64,000 bases of DNA from Mycobacterium sp. DL592 (GTDB taxonomy: Bacteria > Actinomycetota > Actinomycetes > Mycobacteriales > Mycobacteriaceae), in assembly GCF_011694515.1 (NCBI RefSeq), contig NZ_CP050192.1, positions 5,030,527 through 5,094,526 of the forward strand, given 5' to 3'. The translations under genes and the position numbers were made by a program. A model generated the notes under the pieces. It did not search any database, was not told the origin of the DNA, and was given only the letters and a program-made list of their open reading frames with translations. Shown one piece after another: positions 1 to 7,056 of this stretch (the stretch's first letter is position 1; every line of letters starts with the position of its first letter).

Positions 1-1068
1 GCCGAAGGCCTTGTCGGACGAGCCGAATACGAACGGCGCCTTGGGCTTGCTGAAGCCCAGCGAGAACGCGGTCTGCACGTTGAGCACCTTGTCGCGGGAA
101 CTGCGGGTCGGTATGACAGGCGGCGCGGCGAGGGCATCGAGCACGTCGGAGCGCAGCCCGGGCTGTTCGGCGCCGGTGGCCGCCCCGCCGTAGAGCTGGG
201 CGACCGCGCGTGCGGTGCCATGTCCGTTGCTCGACGGCATCTCGACGGCGCGCACCTCGTCACGGTTGTAGTCGCCGCTCCACGGGTTGACGTCACTGGG
301 CAGCGAGGTGGCGCGCGCGCTCAGCCCGAACGGGTTGAGCGCCACCGCGACGAACCCGGGTGGCATCTCGTGCAGGTGGCGCAGCGTTTCGGGTCGTTTC
401 CAGTTGTGCAGGTGCGCGATGCGGGCGCGGTCGATGTCGCCGGGAACGCCGATGTGCAGATCGAGGCCGCCCGGCTCGGCGATCTCCTGGGCCAGGAACT
501 GGCCCAGGGTCCGCCCGGCGGGGTCGGTTCGGCGGATGAGTTCGGATTGGTACCAGCCGAGGGTGATGGCGTGATAGCCGTGGCGGGTGCCCGGCGGCCA
601 CGCCGGTGGCTGCGCTGCCAGCATCGCCGACAGCCGCGCCGGGTCGGACACATCGCGCAGGGTCGGTGCGGGGTCTAGGGCGCACAGGCCGGCCTGGTGG
701 GCCAGCAGCTGGCGCACGGTCACGGTACCCTTGCCGGCCTGAGCGAATTCCGGCCAGTACTCCGATACCTTCGCGTCGAACGACAGCAGACCCCGCGACG
801 CCGCGACGGCAATGGTGAGCGCCGAAATGCCTTTCGTCGTGGAGAACATGTTGACCATCGTGTCGGCCTGCCACGGCTGCCTGGTCAGCCCGTTGCGGTA
901 ACCGCCCCACAGGTCGACGACCTTCTTGCCGCCGTGACATACCGCGACGGCCGCGCCGACTTCCCGCCCGGAGGCGAGGTTGGCGCGGAATGCGTCGGCG
1001 ACCTTGCCGAAGCCCTCGTCGACGTCGCCGCCCATCGTGTCCGGCGACACCTCGACCTTGAGTACCAT
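1..1068 (-). CDS. EstB-type serine hydrolase (beta-lactamase-related), C-terminus cut off by window edge
   Basis: Class C beta-lactamase-fold esterase of the EstB/LipL-like family, predicted to hydrolyse short-chain or aryl esters. 356 codons are visible from ATG 1068, which has a good ribosome site (AAAGGGG) 6 bases upstream. The catalytic SxxK motif is S76-T-T-K79, and the partner tyrosine region reads YHAITLGWY. The frame is still open at base 1, ending in the segment that normally precedes the C-terminal GGS motif, so only a short tail is missing. It follows the nitroreductase gene at 1142-1795 on the same strand with a 73-base gap and may belong to that operon. Substrate is unknown. Confidence 0.85.
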   Translation of the reverse strand, partial: MVLKVEVSPDTMGGDVDEGFGKVADAFRANLASGREVGAAVAVCHGGKKVVDLWGGYRNGLTRQPWQADTMVNMFSTTKGISALTIAVAASRGLLSFDAKVSEYWPEFAQAGKGTVTVRQLLAHQAGLCALDPAPTLRDVSDPARLSAMLAAQPPAWPPGTRHGYHAITLGWYQSELIRRTDPAGRTLGQFLAQEIAEPGGLDLHIGVPGDIDRARIAHLHNWKRPETLRHLHEMPPGFVAVALNPFGLSARATSLPSDVNPWSGDYNRDEVRAVEMPSSNGHGTARAVAQLYGGAATGAEQPGLRSDVLDALAAPPVIPTRSSRDKVLNVQTAFSLGFSKPKAPFVFGSSDKAFG

Positions 1069-1141
1069 GGCACACCCCTTTCGCTCCCGGCAGCGTATTG
1101 CGGCGGGGAGCCCGGGTTACGGCTTTCGGCGTGAGTGACGG

Positions 1142-1795
1142 TCAGTTGTCGACGAACACACAGTTTCGACTCAGGGGGTTTCGCGGCACGGCAAGGGAAT
1201 TGGCGGCGAAATCCGGGTCGGGATAGCCGATCGCGATTCCGCAGAGGATCCGCATGTCGTCTCCGATGCCGAGGTTGTCGCGCAGGATATCCGGGTAGCC
1301 GGCCACCGACACCTGCACGCAGCTGCCCAGTCCGCGCGCGGTGAGCGCCAGCAGGAACGTCTGCAGGAACATCCCGACGCCGAGGGCGTCGACATAGTCG
1401 AGTTCGGAATGCATGCACACCACACCTGCCAGGGGCGCGCGGAAGAACTCCCAGTTACGCAGAACCGCGATACGCCGTGCCTCGGAGTCGTGACGAGAGA
1501 TGCCCATCGCGCCGTAGACGAGGGCGCCCAGTTCGCTGCGCAGGTGCGCGAATGATTCCGGAAGTGCCGGAACATTCGGCGCCGCGATGTCGGCCTGTTC
1601 GAGGAGCGCTTCGGCGAGCCGGTCGCGGGGCGGCCCCGAGGCGAACACCACGTGCCAGGGTTGGATGTTGGAGTTCGAGGGCGCCCGGATCGCCAGTTCC
1701 AGCGATTCGATCACCAACTGCCGGGGCACCGGCTTGTCGCGCAGGAACAGCCGGGTGGAGTGGCGGTCGAGGATCGCTTTCTCCAGGTCGTGCAT
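1142..1795 (-). CDS. Nitroreductase family protein
   Basis: FMN-dependent nitroreductase-fold protein of 217 aa, the normal family length. The N-terminal RHSTRLFLRDKPV stretch and the APSNSNIQPW segment around residue 40 are the phosphate- and flavin-binding signatures of this family; GLGSCVQ near residue 160 is also typical. It would reduce nitro, quinone or enone groups with NAD(P)H in the cytoplasm. The gene lies 15 bases downstream of the zinc-less MDR oxidoreductase at 1811-2752 on the same strand, so the two probably share a transcript. Physiological substrate cannot be told. Confidence 0.85.
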   Translation of the reverse strand: MHDLEKAILDRHSTRLFLRDKPVPRQLVIESLELAIRAPSNSNIQPWHVVFASGPPRDRLAEALLEQADIAAPNVPALPESFAHLRSELGALVYGAMGISRHDSEARRIAVLRNWEFFRAPLAGVVCMHSELDYVDALGVGMFLQTFLLALTARGLGSCVQVSVAGYPDILRDNLGIGDDMRILCGIAIGYPDPDFAANSLAVPRNPLSRNCVFVDN

Positions 1796-1810
1796 CGTGG
1801 GTGCCTTTCG

Positions 1811-2752
1811 TCAGTCCCGGACAGCGAGGACGGTCTTGCCTGGGCGGCGGTGCGGCTGGCGCCCGCTCAGGAACGCGGCCCGCCCGTCGCGTAGCGGGTA
1901 GGTCGCGGCGACGGCGACGTGAAGCTTCGACGTATCGACCAACTCCGCCAGGTGGGCGAGCTCTGCGCGGTTTGGAACCACGACGAAGAAGACGGCAGTG
2001 ACCTCGAAGGCCTCGGCCCTCCCGGGCGGCGGTGGTGCTGAGAGGGTGACCAGTCGCCCACCGGGACGCAAGACTTCGAAGGAACGGGCCAGCGTCTCCC
2101 CGCCCACAGTGTCAATCACGACGTCGTAAGGCACATCGGGGTCATCGAAGCGTTCGGATCTGGTGTCGATCACGCGACTGGCGCCCAACGCACCCATGAG
2201 GTCGTGGCAGTCGCTGCGCACGGTTGTGGTGACATCGGCCCCAAGGAGTGCGGCCAGCTGAATCGTCAATGCCCCGACCCCGCCCGTGCCGCCGTGGACC
2301 AGCACGCGCTCACCGGGTTGAACTGTGGCATGGTCAACCAGAGCTTGCCACGCGGTTAGACCGGCCAGCGGAAGTGCAGCTGACATGATGTGGTCGACCG
2401 TCGTCGGCCGCAATCCCAGGCACCCGGCCGGAACCGCGACGTACTCAGCCGCGGCTCCGTCGCGATCGAATGGAATCAACCCGTAGACCTCATCACCGAC
2501 AGCAAGGTCGACAACGTCTGGTCCGACCCGGGCGATCACGCCGGATACCTCGTGTGAGGGAATCGTCGGCGTACGGTCAACCCCGGCATGCTGCCAGGTT
2601 TCCTCCCATGTCAGTTCGTCAAAGGTGATCGCCGCGGCGTGGACTTCGACCAGGACTTCGCCGGAGCCGGCCTCCGGAATTGGTGCCCGCTCAGCAACCA
2701 GGACTTCGGGTCCGCCGCGGTGGTGTGCGCGCAATGCCGTCATGGAACTCAT
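1811..2752 (-). CDS. NADP-dependent oxidoreductase, quinone-oxidoreductase/MDR family
   Basis: Zinc-independent medium-chain dehydrogenase/reductase of 313 aa. It has the GroES-like N-domain (PIPEAGSGEVLVEV, then HEVSGVI near residue 68) and a Rossmann domain with the NADP motif VHGGTGGVGA near residue 150. No structural or catalytic zinc cysteines are visible, which places it with quinone/enoyl reductases. ATG 2752 has an AAGGGG site upstream; an internal ATG three codons on is the alternative start. It is probably the first gene of a minus-strand unit with the nitroreductase and the EstB-type hydrolase. Its promoter should lie in 2753-3085. Confidence 0.85.
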   Translation of the reverse strand: MSSMTALRAHHRGGPEVLVAERAPIPEAGSGEVLVEVHAAAITFDELTWEETWQHAGVDRTPTIPSHEVSGVIARVGPDVVDLAVGDEVYGLIPFDRDGAAAEYVAVPAGCLGLRPTTVDHIMSAALPLAGLTAWQALVDHATVQPGERVLVHGGTGGVGALTIQLAALLGADVTTTVRSDCHDLMGALGASRVIDTRSERFDDPDVPYDVVIDTVGGETLARSFEVLRPGGRLVTLSAPPPPGRAEAFEVTAVFFVVVPNRAELAHLAELVDTSKLHVAVAATYPLRDGRAAFLSGRQPHRRPGKTVLAVRD

Positions 2753-3085
2753 GTCAGAACCCCTTACGTGCCAACCACTTCAGCGTGGCGGCCGTCCGTG
2801 GCGGGCAGCTCGACGCTGCTTCGGTTGCACGTCGGATGGCCGCTCTCCCACTTAAACACATCGGAATTCAGCTTTCATGCGGTAAGTGATAGCGATTGCG
2901 TCGTCACTGGCGCGTCTCGGCGCGCGGTGCACTGACGTCGGCTGCAGAGGGCTTCTTCTTTGTGCTCGGTGTCCACCCCTGGCAGGAGCGCAGTCGCACT
3001 GAGTGAGGGGCCGCAATTGCTGGAGTGAAGCGGCCTGACCCTGACGCGCGCGCCACCTCCCGCGCCTAAGGTAAGTAAGATTCAA
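2753..3085. other. Divergent intergenic region, no gene seen
   Basis: About 330 bases between the divergent MDR oxidoreductase (2752) and the dioxygenase promoter (from 3086). Short open frames cross it on both strands but none has a convincing ribosome site or a recognisable product. It must hold the promoter for the minus-strand operon; I could not fix its -10. No repeat or hairpin stood out. Confidence 0.5.
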
Positions 3086-3115
3086 TTGACAGAGTAACTC
3101 TGCTAAACGTAGCGT
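3086..3115 (+). promoter_or_regulatory. Consensus promoter of the dioxygenase-HxlR operon
   Basis: A perfect -35 TTGACA (3086-3091) is followed after 18 bases by a -10 TAGCGT (3110-3115). Seven bases later comes ATG 3123, so transcription should start at or beside the start codon, giving a leaderless mRNA. The spacer is largely filled by a palindrome (3090-3102). Confidence 0.7.
3090..3102. promoter_or_regulatory. Palindromic operator candidate CAGAGTAACTCTG
   Basis: Perfect inverted repeat with 6-base arms (CAGAGT / ACTCTG) around one central base. It overlaps the last bases of the -35 box and lies in the -35/-10 spacer, where a bound protein would block or remodel the promoter. The likely ligand is the HxlR-type regulator encoded second in this operon (4592-5551); that link is inference from position. 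Confidence 0.55.
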
Positions 3116-3122
3116 GGCCGGT

Positions 3123-4595
3123 ATGCGTGCTGAGCTGCTCACCACCTTCCCCACGACCCTGCCGGCCGACGACGACCACCCGTACCGCACAGGGCCGTGG
3201 CGGCCACAACGCAACGAGTGGCGCGTCGACGACGTCGAGGTGGTGGAGGGCGCGGTGCCCGACGACCTCGACGGCGTCTATCTGCGCAACACCGAGAACC
3301 CGCTGCATCCGCCGATCAACAACTATCACCCGTTCGACGGTGACGGCATGATCCACAGCATCGAGTTCTCCAACGGAAAAGCCAGCTACCACAACAGGTT
3401 CGTCCGAACCGACGGCTTCCTCGCCGACAACGAGGCAGGCAAGTCGCTGTGGGCGGGCTTCATCGAGTCCCCGGCCGACGCGCTGGCCACCACCGGCTGG
3501 GGAGCGCGCACCCGGATGAAGGACGCGTCGAGCACCGACGTCGTGGTCCACCGCGGCGAGGCGCTGACGAGCTTCTTCATGTGCGGCGACCTGTACCGGG
3601 TGGATCCCCGCACGGCCGAGACGCTGGGCAAGGAGACCTGGAACGGGCAGATCCCGGACTGGGGAGTCTCCGCGCACCCGAAGGCCGACCCGGTCACCGG
3701 GGAGCTGCTGTTCTTCAGCTACAGCAAGGAGGAGCCCTACCTGCGTTATGGCGCGGTGGACAAAGACGGCAACCTCATGCACCTCACGGATGTGGAACTG
3801 CCCGGCCCGCGGATGCCGCATGACATGGCGTACACCGAGAACTATGTGATCCTCAACGACTTCCCGTTGTTCTGGGATCCGGAGCTGCTCAAGCACGGCA
3901 TGCATCTGCCGCGCTTCCACCGCGACATACCGTCCCGGTTCGCGGTGGTTCCCCGCCGCGGAGACCTCTCGAAAGTCATGTGGTTCGAGACCGATCCGAC
4001 GTATGTCCTGCACTTCACCAACGCCTTCGAGGACGGCGACGAGATCGTGCTCGACGGCTTCTTCCAGCACAACCCCTCGCCCTCGACCAAGGGTGCGAAA
4101 TCGTTGGAGGACGCGGCATTCCGATACCTTTCCCTCGACGGGTTCGAGTCGCGGCTGCACCGGTGGCGGTTCAACCTGACCACCGGCAAGGCCTCCGAGG
4201 AACAGCTCAGCGACCGCTTCACCGAGTTCGGCATGATCAACGGCGACGTCGCGACCCGCGACTACCGCTACATCTACGCCGCCACCGGGGAGCCCGGCTG
4301 GTTCCTGTTCGACGGCCTGGTCAAACACGACCTGAAGACCGGTTCGGAAGAACGAATCACGTTCGGCCCCGGCGTCTTCGGCAGTGAGACACCCATGGCC
4401 CCACGGATCGGATCGACCGCTGAAGACGACGGATATCTGGTGACGTTCACCGTCGACATGAACGAGGACGCCTCCTACTGCCTGGTGTTCGACGCGGCAC
4501 GCATCACCGACGGGCCGGTCTGCAAGCTGCGGCTGCCGGAACGGATCTGCAGCGGCACCCACTCCACCTGGGTTCCCGGCTCCGAACTCCGGTGA
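3123..4595 (+). CDS. Carotenoid oxygenase (RPE65/lignostilbene dioxygenase family)
   Basis: Non-heme Fe(II) dioxygenase of 490 aa that cleaves carbon-carbon double bonds in carotenoids, apocarotenoids or stilbene-type phenylpropenoids. All four iron-ligand histidine blocks are present in order: SAHPKADP, MPHDMAY, YVLHFTNAF and the terminal GTHSTWV; the N-terminal YLRNTENP and DGDGMIHSIEF blocks are also typical. I choose ATG 3123 because a -10 hexamer ends exactly seven bases before it; the GTG at 3114 would lie inside that -10. The stop overlaps the start of the downstream HxlR gene (GTGA), so the two are co-translated. The substrate is not deducible. Confidence 0.9.
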   Translation: MRAELLTTFPTTLPADDDHPYRTGPWRPQRNEWRVDDVEVVEGAVPDDLDGVYLRNTENPLHPPINNYHPFDGDGMIHSIEFSNGKASYHNRFVRTDGFLADNEAGKSLWAGFIESPADALATTGWGARTRMKDASSTDVVVHRGEALTSFFMCGDLYRVDPRTAETLGKETWNGQIPDWGVSAHPKADPVTGELLFFSYSKEEPYLRYGAVDKDGNLMHLTDVELPGPRMPHDMAYTENYVILNDFPLFWDPELLKHGMHLPRFHRDIPSRFAVVPRRGDLSKVMWFETDPTYVLHFTNAFEDGDEIVLDGFFQHNPSPSTKGAKSLEDAAFRYLSLDGFESRLHRWRFNLTTGKASEEQLSDRFTEFGMINGDVATRDYRYIYAATGEPGWFLFDGLVKHDLKTGSEERITFGPGVFGSETPMAPRIGSTAEDDGYLVTFTVDMNEDASYCLVFDAARITDGPVCKLRLPERICSGTHSTWVPGSELR

Positions 4596-5551
4596 GTGTC
4601 GGCTCGCCCTTCCAGCTCGAACCCGACGACACCAACGCGATCGGACGGATGCTGGCCCTGCTCGGCGACGAGTGGACCCTGCTGATCGTCCGCGAATCAC
4701 TGCTGGGGGCAACGCGATTCAGTGACTTCGCCAGGCTGCCGATCTCCAGCGCGGTGCTCACCGCACGCCTGCAGGCGCTGGTCGCCGACGGGCTGCTGGA
4801 GCGCCAGATCTACCAGCAGCAGCCGCTGCGGGCCGGCTATGTCGCCACGCCTGCGTGCCGGCGGCTGTGGCCGGTGCTGGTGTCGATCTGGCACTGGGAA
4901 CGCACCTGGGTCGACGATCAGACTCACACCCTGCCCACGATGCATCACCGGCGCTGCGGCCACGACTTCGCCCCCGTGCTGCACTGCGCGGACTGCGACA
5001 CCCCCGCCGACGTCAGCTCCATCACCGCCACCTGGGGTCCCAGCGGCGGCTGGCAGCGGTCAGTGCCGCGAGCGGCCACCCGCAGGCGGCTTCGCTCGAG
5101 CGCCGCCGGCCAGGCGGGCTTCTTCCCGCAGACCATGGCCATCTTCGGAAACCGCTACGCCGCAGCCATTATCGGGGCCGCACTATTGGGCACCCGCCGG
5201 TTCGGTGACTTCCAGACCCGCCTCGACGCCCCCGCGGCGGTGATCGCCGACCGGCTCAAAGTCTTCTGCGGCATCGGCGTTCTGCAGGCCGCCGCGCACC
5301 CGAACCGGTCGGACTGGTCCGAGTACCACCTCACCCCCAAGGGTCTGGCGTTCTACCCGGTGGTCGCCACCGCGATCGACTGGGCCGAGTCGAGCTACTC
5401 CTCGCCGGAGGGGCCGGCGCTGCTGCAGGTGCATACCGCCTGCGGCGCCTCGTTTCTGCCGATCCTGGTGTGTGACCAGTGCAGCCAGCAGCTCACTGCC
5501 GGCAGTATCGAGATCGTCCCGCGGCGCGATGCCGGTGCGATCGAGGCGTGA
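4592..5551 (+). CDS. Tandem-duplicated HxlR-type transcriptional regulator with two zinc-ribbon-like tails
   Basis: Regulator of 319 aa made of two HxlR winged-helix units in one chain; HxlR proteins are normally about 110-160 aa single units. Unit 1 (about 12-110) reads GDEWTLLIVRESLLGATRFSDF; unit 2 (about 185-285) reads GNRYAAAIIGAALLGTRRFGDF. Each unit is followed by a C-x9-C-x2-C motif (CGHDFAPVLHCADC and CGASFLPILVCDQC), a likely metal or redox site. It should act as an intramolecular dimer. GTG 4592 overlaps the dioxygenase stop by four bases. Autoregulation through the palindrome at 3090-3102 is a reasonable inference. The second HTH is less canonical and may be a ligand domain. Confidence 0.85.
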   Translation: MSVGSPFQLEPDDTNAIGRMLALLGDEWTLLIVRESLLGATRFSDFARLPISSAVLTARLQALVADGLLERQIYQQQPLRAGYVATPACRRLWPVLVSIWHWERTWVDDQTHTLPTMHHRRCGHDFAPVLHCADCDTPADVSSITATWGPSGGWQRSVPRAATRRRLRSSAAGQAGFFPQTMAIFGNRYAAAIIGAALLGTRRFGDFQTRLDAPAAVIADRLKVFCGIGVLQAAAHPNRSDWSEYHLTPKGLAFYPVVATAIDWAESSYSSPEGPALLQVHTACGASFLPILVCDQCSQQLTAGSIEIVPRRDAGAIEA

Positions 5552-5556
5552 GGCCG

Positions 5557-5841
5557 TTAGGTCTGCCAGCGCTCGACCAGTTCGGCCCACCGCCGCGAGA
5601 TCGTCTTGTGCAACTCGTCGCGGCGCGCCCGGGTGTTGACGTCGTGGGGCTCGATGGCACCGATTGCCAACTGCGCCACCGCCTCGAGCTGCTCACGTTC
5701 CAGCCCGAAGGTGAGCAGCGCGTCGAGGTCATCGGCGGTGTCGAGCTCGTCGGGCAGCGTCGACCGGGCCAGCAGGACCGCGGCGTTCTCCTCGCCGGCC
5801 TCCAGCAGCATGGCGACCAGGCCGGCCTTGGCGATCTTCAC
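5557..5841 (-). CDS. Small conserved-looking acidic protein coupled to amidohydrolase
   Basis: 94-aa protein starting at GTG 5841, which overlaps the amidohydrolase stop by four bases (GTGA), so translation is coupled. It is predicted to be mostly helical, acidic in the middle (TLPDELDTADDLDALLTFG) and with a basic/aromatic tail (RRDELHKTISRRWAELVERW). No domain is recognised. A longer frame exists upstream but it runs inside the amidohydrolase gene, so the overlap start is preferred. It may be an accessory or assembly protein for the enzyme before it; function unknown. Confidence 0.65.
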   Translation of the reverse strand: MKIAKAGLVAMLLEAGEENAAVLLARSTLPDELDTADDLDALLTFGLEREQLEAVAQLAIGAIEPHDVNTRARRDELHKTISRRWAELVERWQT

Positions 5842-7031
5842 ACCGGGCGGCGCACGGACAACTCGAGTCCGTTGTCGCGCATCACCTTCCGGCATTCCTC
5901 CGGGGTGTAGTCGAAGTTCTGCAGATCCTTGATGTAGGACGCGGGCTCGGCCAGGCCTTCGACGTGAGGGTAGTCCGATCCCATGAGAATGTGCTCTACG
6001 CCGACCAGCTTGAGCAGGCTGGCCAGCTCGTCCTCGTAGAACGGCGAGACCCACACGTGGCGCTTGAAGGTCTCACGTGGATCCTCCTTGTAGATGAACG
6101 GGATCTGGCCGTAGGACTTGGTCAGCTTCTCGAAGAGGTGGAACACCCACGTCGAACCGCTCTCGATGCAGGCCATCCGAAGGTTCGGGAACCGTAGGAA
6201 CAGACCGTTGTGCAGGTGGTTGGCGAAGGTGTCCTGTATCGCGTCGCCGGAGAACAGGCTGCGGAAGCCGAGCAGCGCCTGGAACGACATCATGTAGTCC
6301 GCCTCGCCCCAGGCCGGCATGAACTTCGAGTAGTAGGTCTCACCGGAGTGGTAGCACACCGTGATGCCCGAATCGTTGGCCAGCTGCCAGAATTCGTCGA
6401 ACAGCGGGTCGCCGGGCGGTCGCATCCCAACCTCGGTGGTGATCGGTCCGGGGATCATCACGATGAAGCGGGCGTCGCGTTCCAAAGCCCATTCCAGCTC
6501 GCGAACCGCGTTGTCGGGCCTGCACATCGTGATGTAGGGGGCGGTGAAGATGCGCTCCTGATAGGCGAATCCCCAGTCGTCGTCGAGCCAGCGGTTGAAT
6601 GCCTTGAAGGTGGCGACCGTGGCATCCAGGTCCGGCAGCAGCGCCTGTTCCATCCCGACGCCGAGAGTGGGCAGCATGATGCAGCCCTGCATACCCTGGG
6701 CGTCCATCGCCGCCAGGCGGGCATCCCGGTCGCGGTACTCCGCCCGGATCGGCTCCAGCTCGCCGAACAGCGAATTCAGGTCTGACCCATGCGGATTGCG
6801 GCCCCGGAAGTATTCGTCGAGCGCTCCGGGTTTGCCGACCGGGTCGAACGTCGGGTTCGGGATGAACCGGTTGACCCGGCCCCCGACCAGGAGCCGCTGC
6901 CTGCCGTCCAGCTGCGCCCACTGGATGGCCCGCTTGGCGAACTTCGGCTCGATGTAGCGGGTGAACGCGTCCTCGGCCTCGTAATAGTGGTTGTCACAGT
7001 CGAAGAAGGTGAAGTCGAGCTGAGTCGTCAT
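5838..7031 (-). CDS. Amidohydrolase family 2 (metal-dependent TIM-barrel hydrolase)
   Basis: 397-aa TIM-barrel hydrolase of the amidohydrolase-2 (decarboxylase/hydrolase) family. Metal-site features are visible: DCDNHYYE at residues 11-18, CYHSGE near 225 and GSDYPHVEG near 352. ATG 7031 has a good AAAGGA site 9 bases upstream. It sits 25 bases after the fused acyl-CoA dehydrogenase and its last bases overlap the small protein at 5557-5841, so it is the third gene of a four-gene minus-strand operon. Such enzymes open rings or decarboxylate in aromatic and alicyclic degradation; the substrate here is unknown. Confidence 0.88.
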   Translation of the reverse strand: MTTQLDFTFFDCDNHYYEAEDAFTRYIEPKFAKRAIQWAQLDGRQRLLVGGRVNRFIPNPTFDPVGKPGALDEYFRGRNPHGSDLNSLFGELEPIRAEYRDRDARLAAMDAQGMQGCIMLPTLGVGMEQALLPDLDATVATFKAFNRWLDDDWGFAYQERIFTAPYITMCRPDNAVRELEWALERDARFIVMIPGPITTEVGMRPPGDPLFDEFWQLANDSGITVCYHSGETYYSKFMPAWGEADYMMSFQALLGFRSLFSGDAIQDTFANHLHNGLFLRFPNLRMACIESGSTWVFHLFEKLTKSYGQIPFIYKEDPRETFKRHVWVSPFYEDELASLLKLVGVEHILMGSDYPHVEGLAEPASYIKDLQNFDYTPEECRKVMRDNGLELSVRRPV

Positions 7032-7056
7032 CGCTGGGATTCCTTTCTCTGACGGT

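Noticed and set aside
3114..3116. GTG 3114 as dioxygenase start
   Set aside because: It lies inside the -10 hexamer TAGCGT, so it would not be on the mRNA; ATG 3123 has the correct spacing.
3066..4712. A 548-codon open frame on the minus strand opposite the dioxygenase
   Set aside because: The plus-strand frame has all four iron-ligand histidines and a strong promoter; the antisense frame has no recognisable features.
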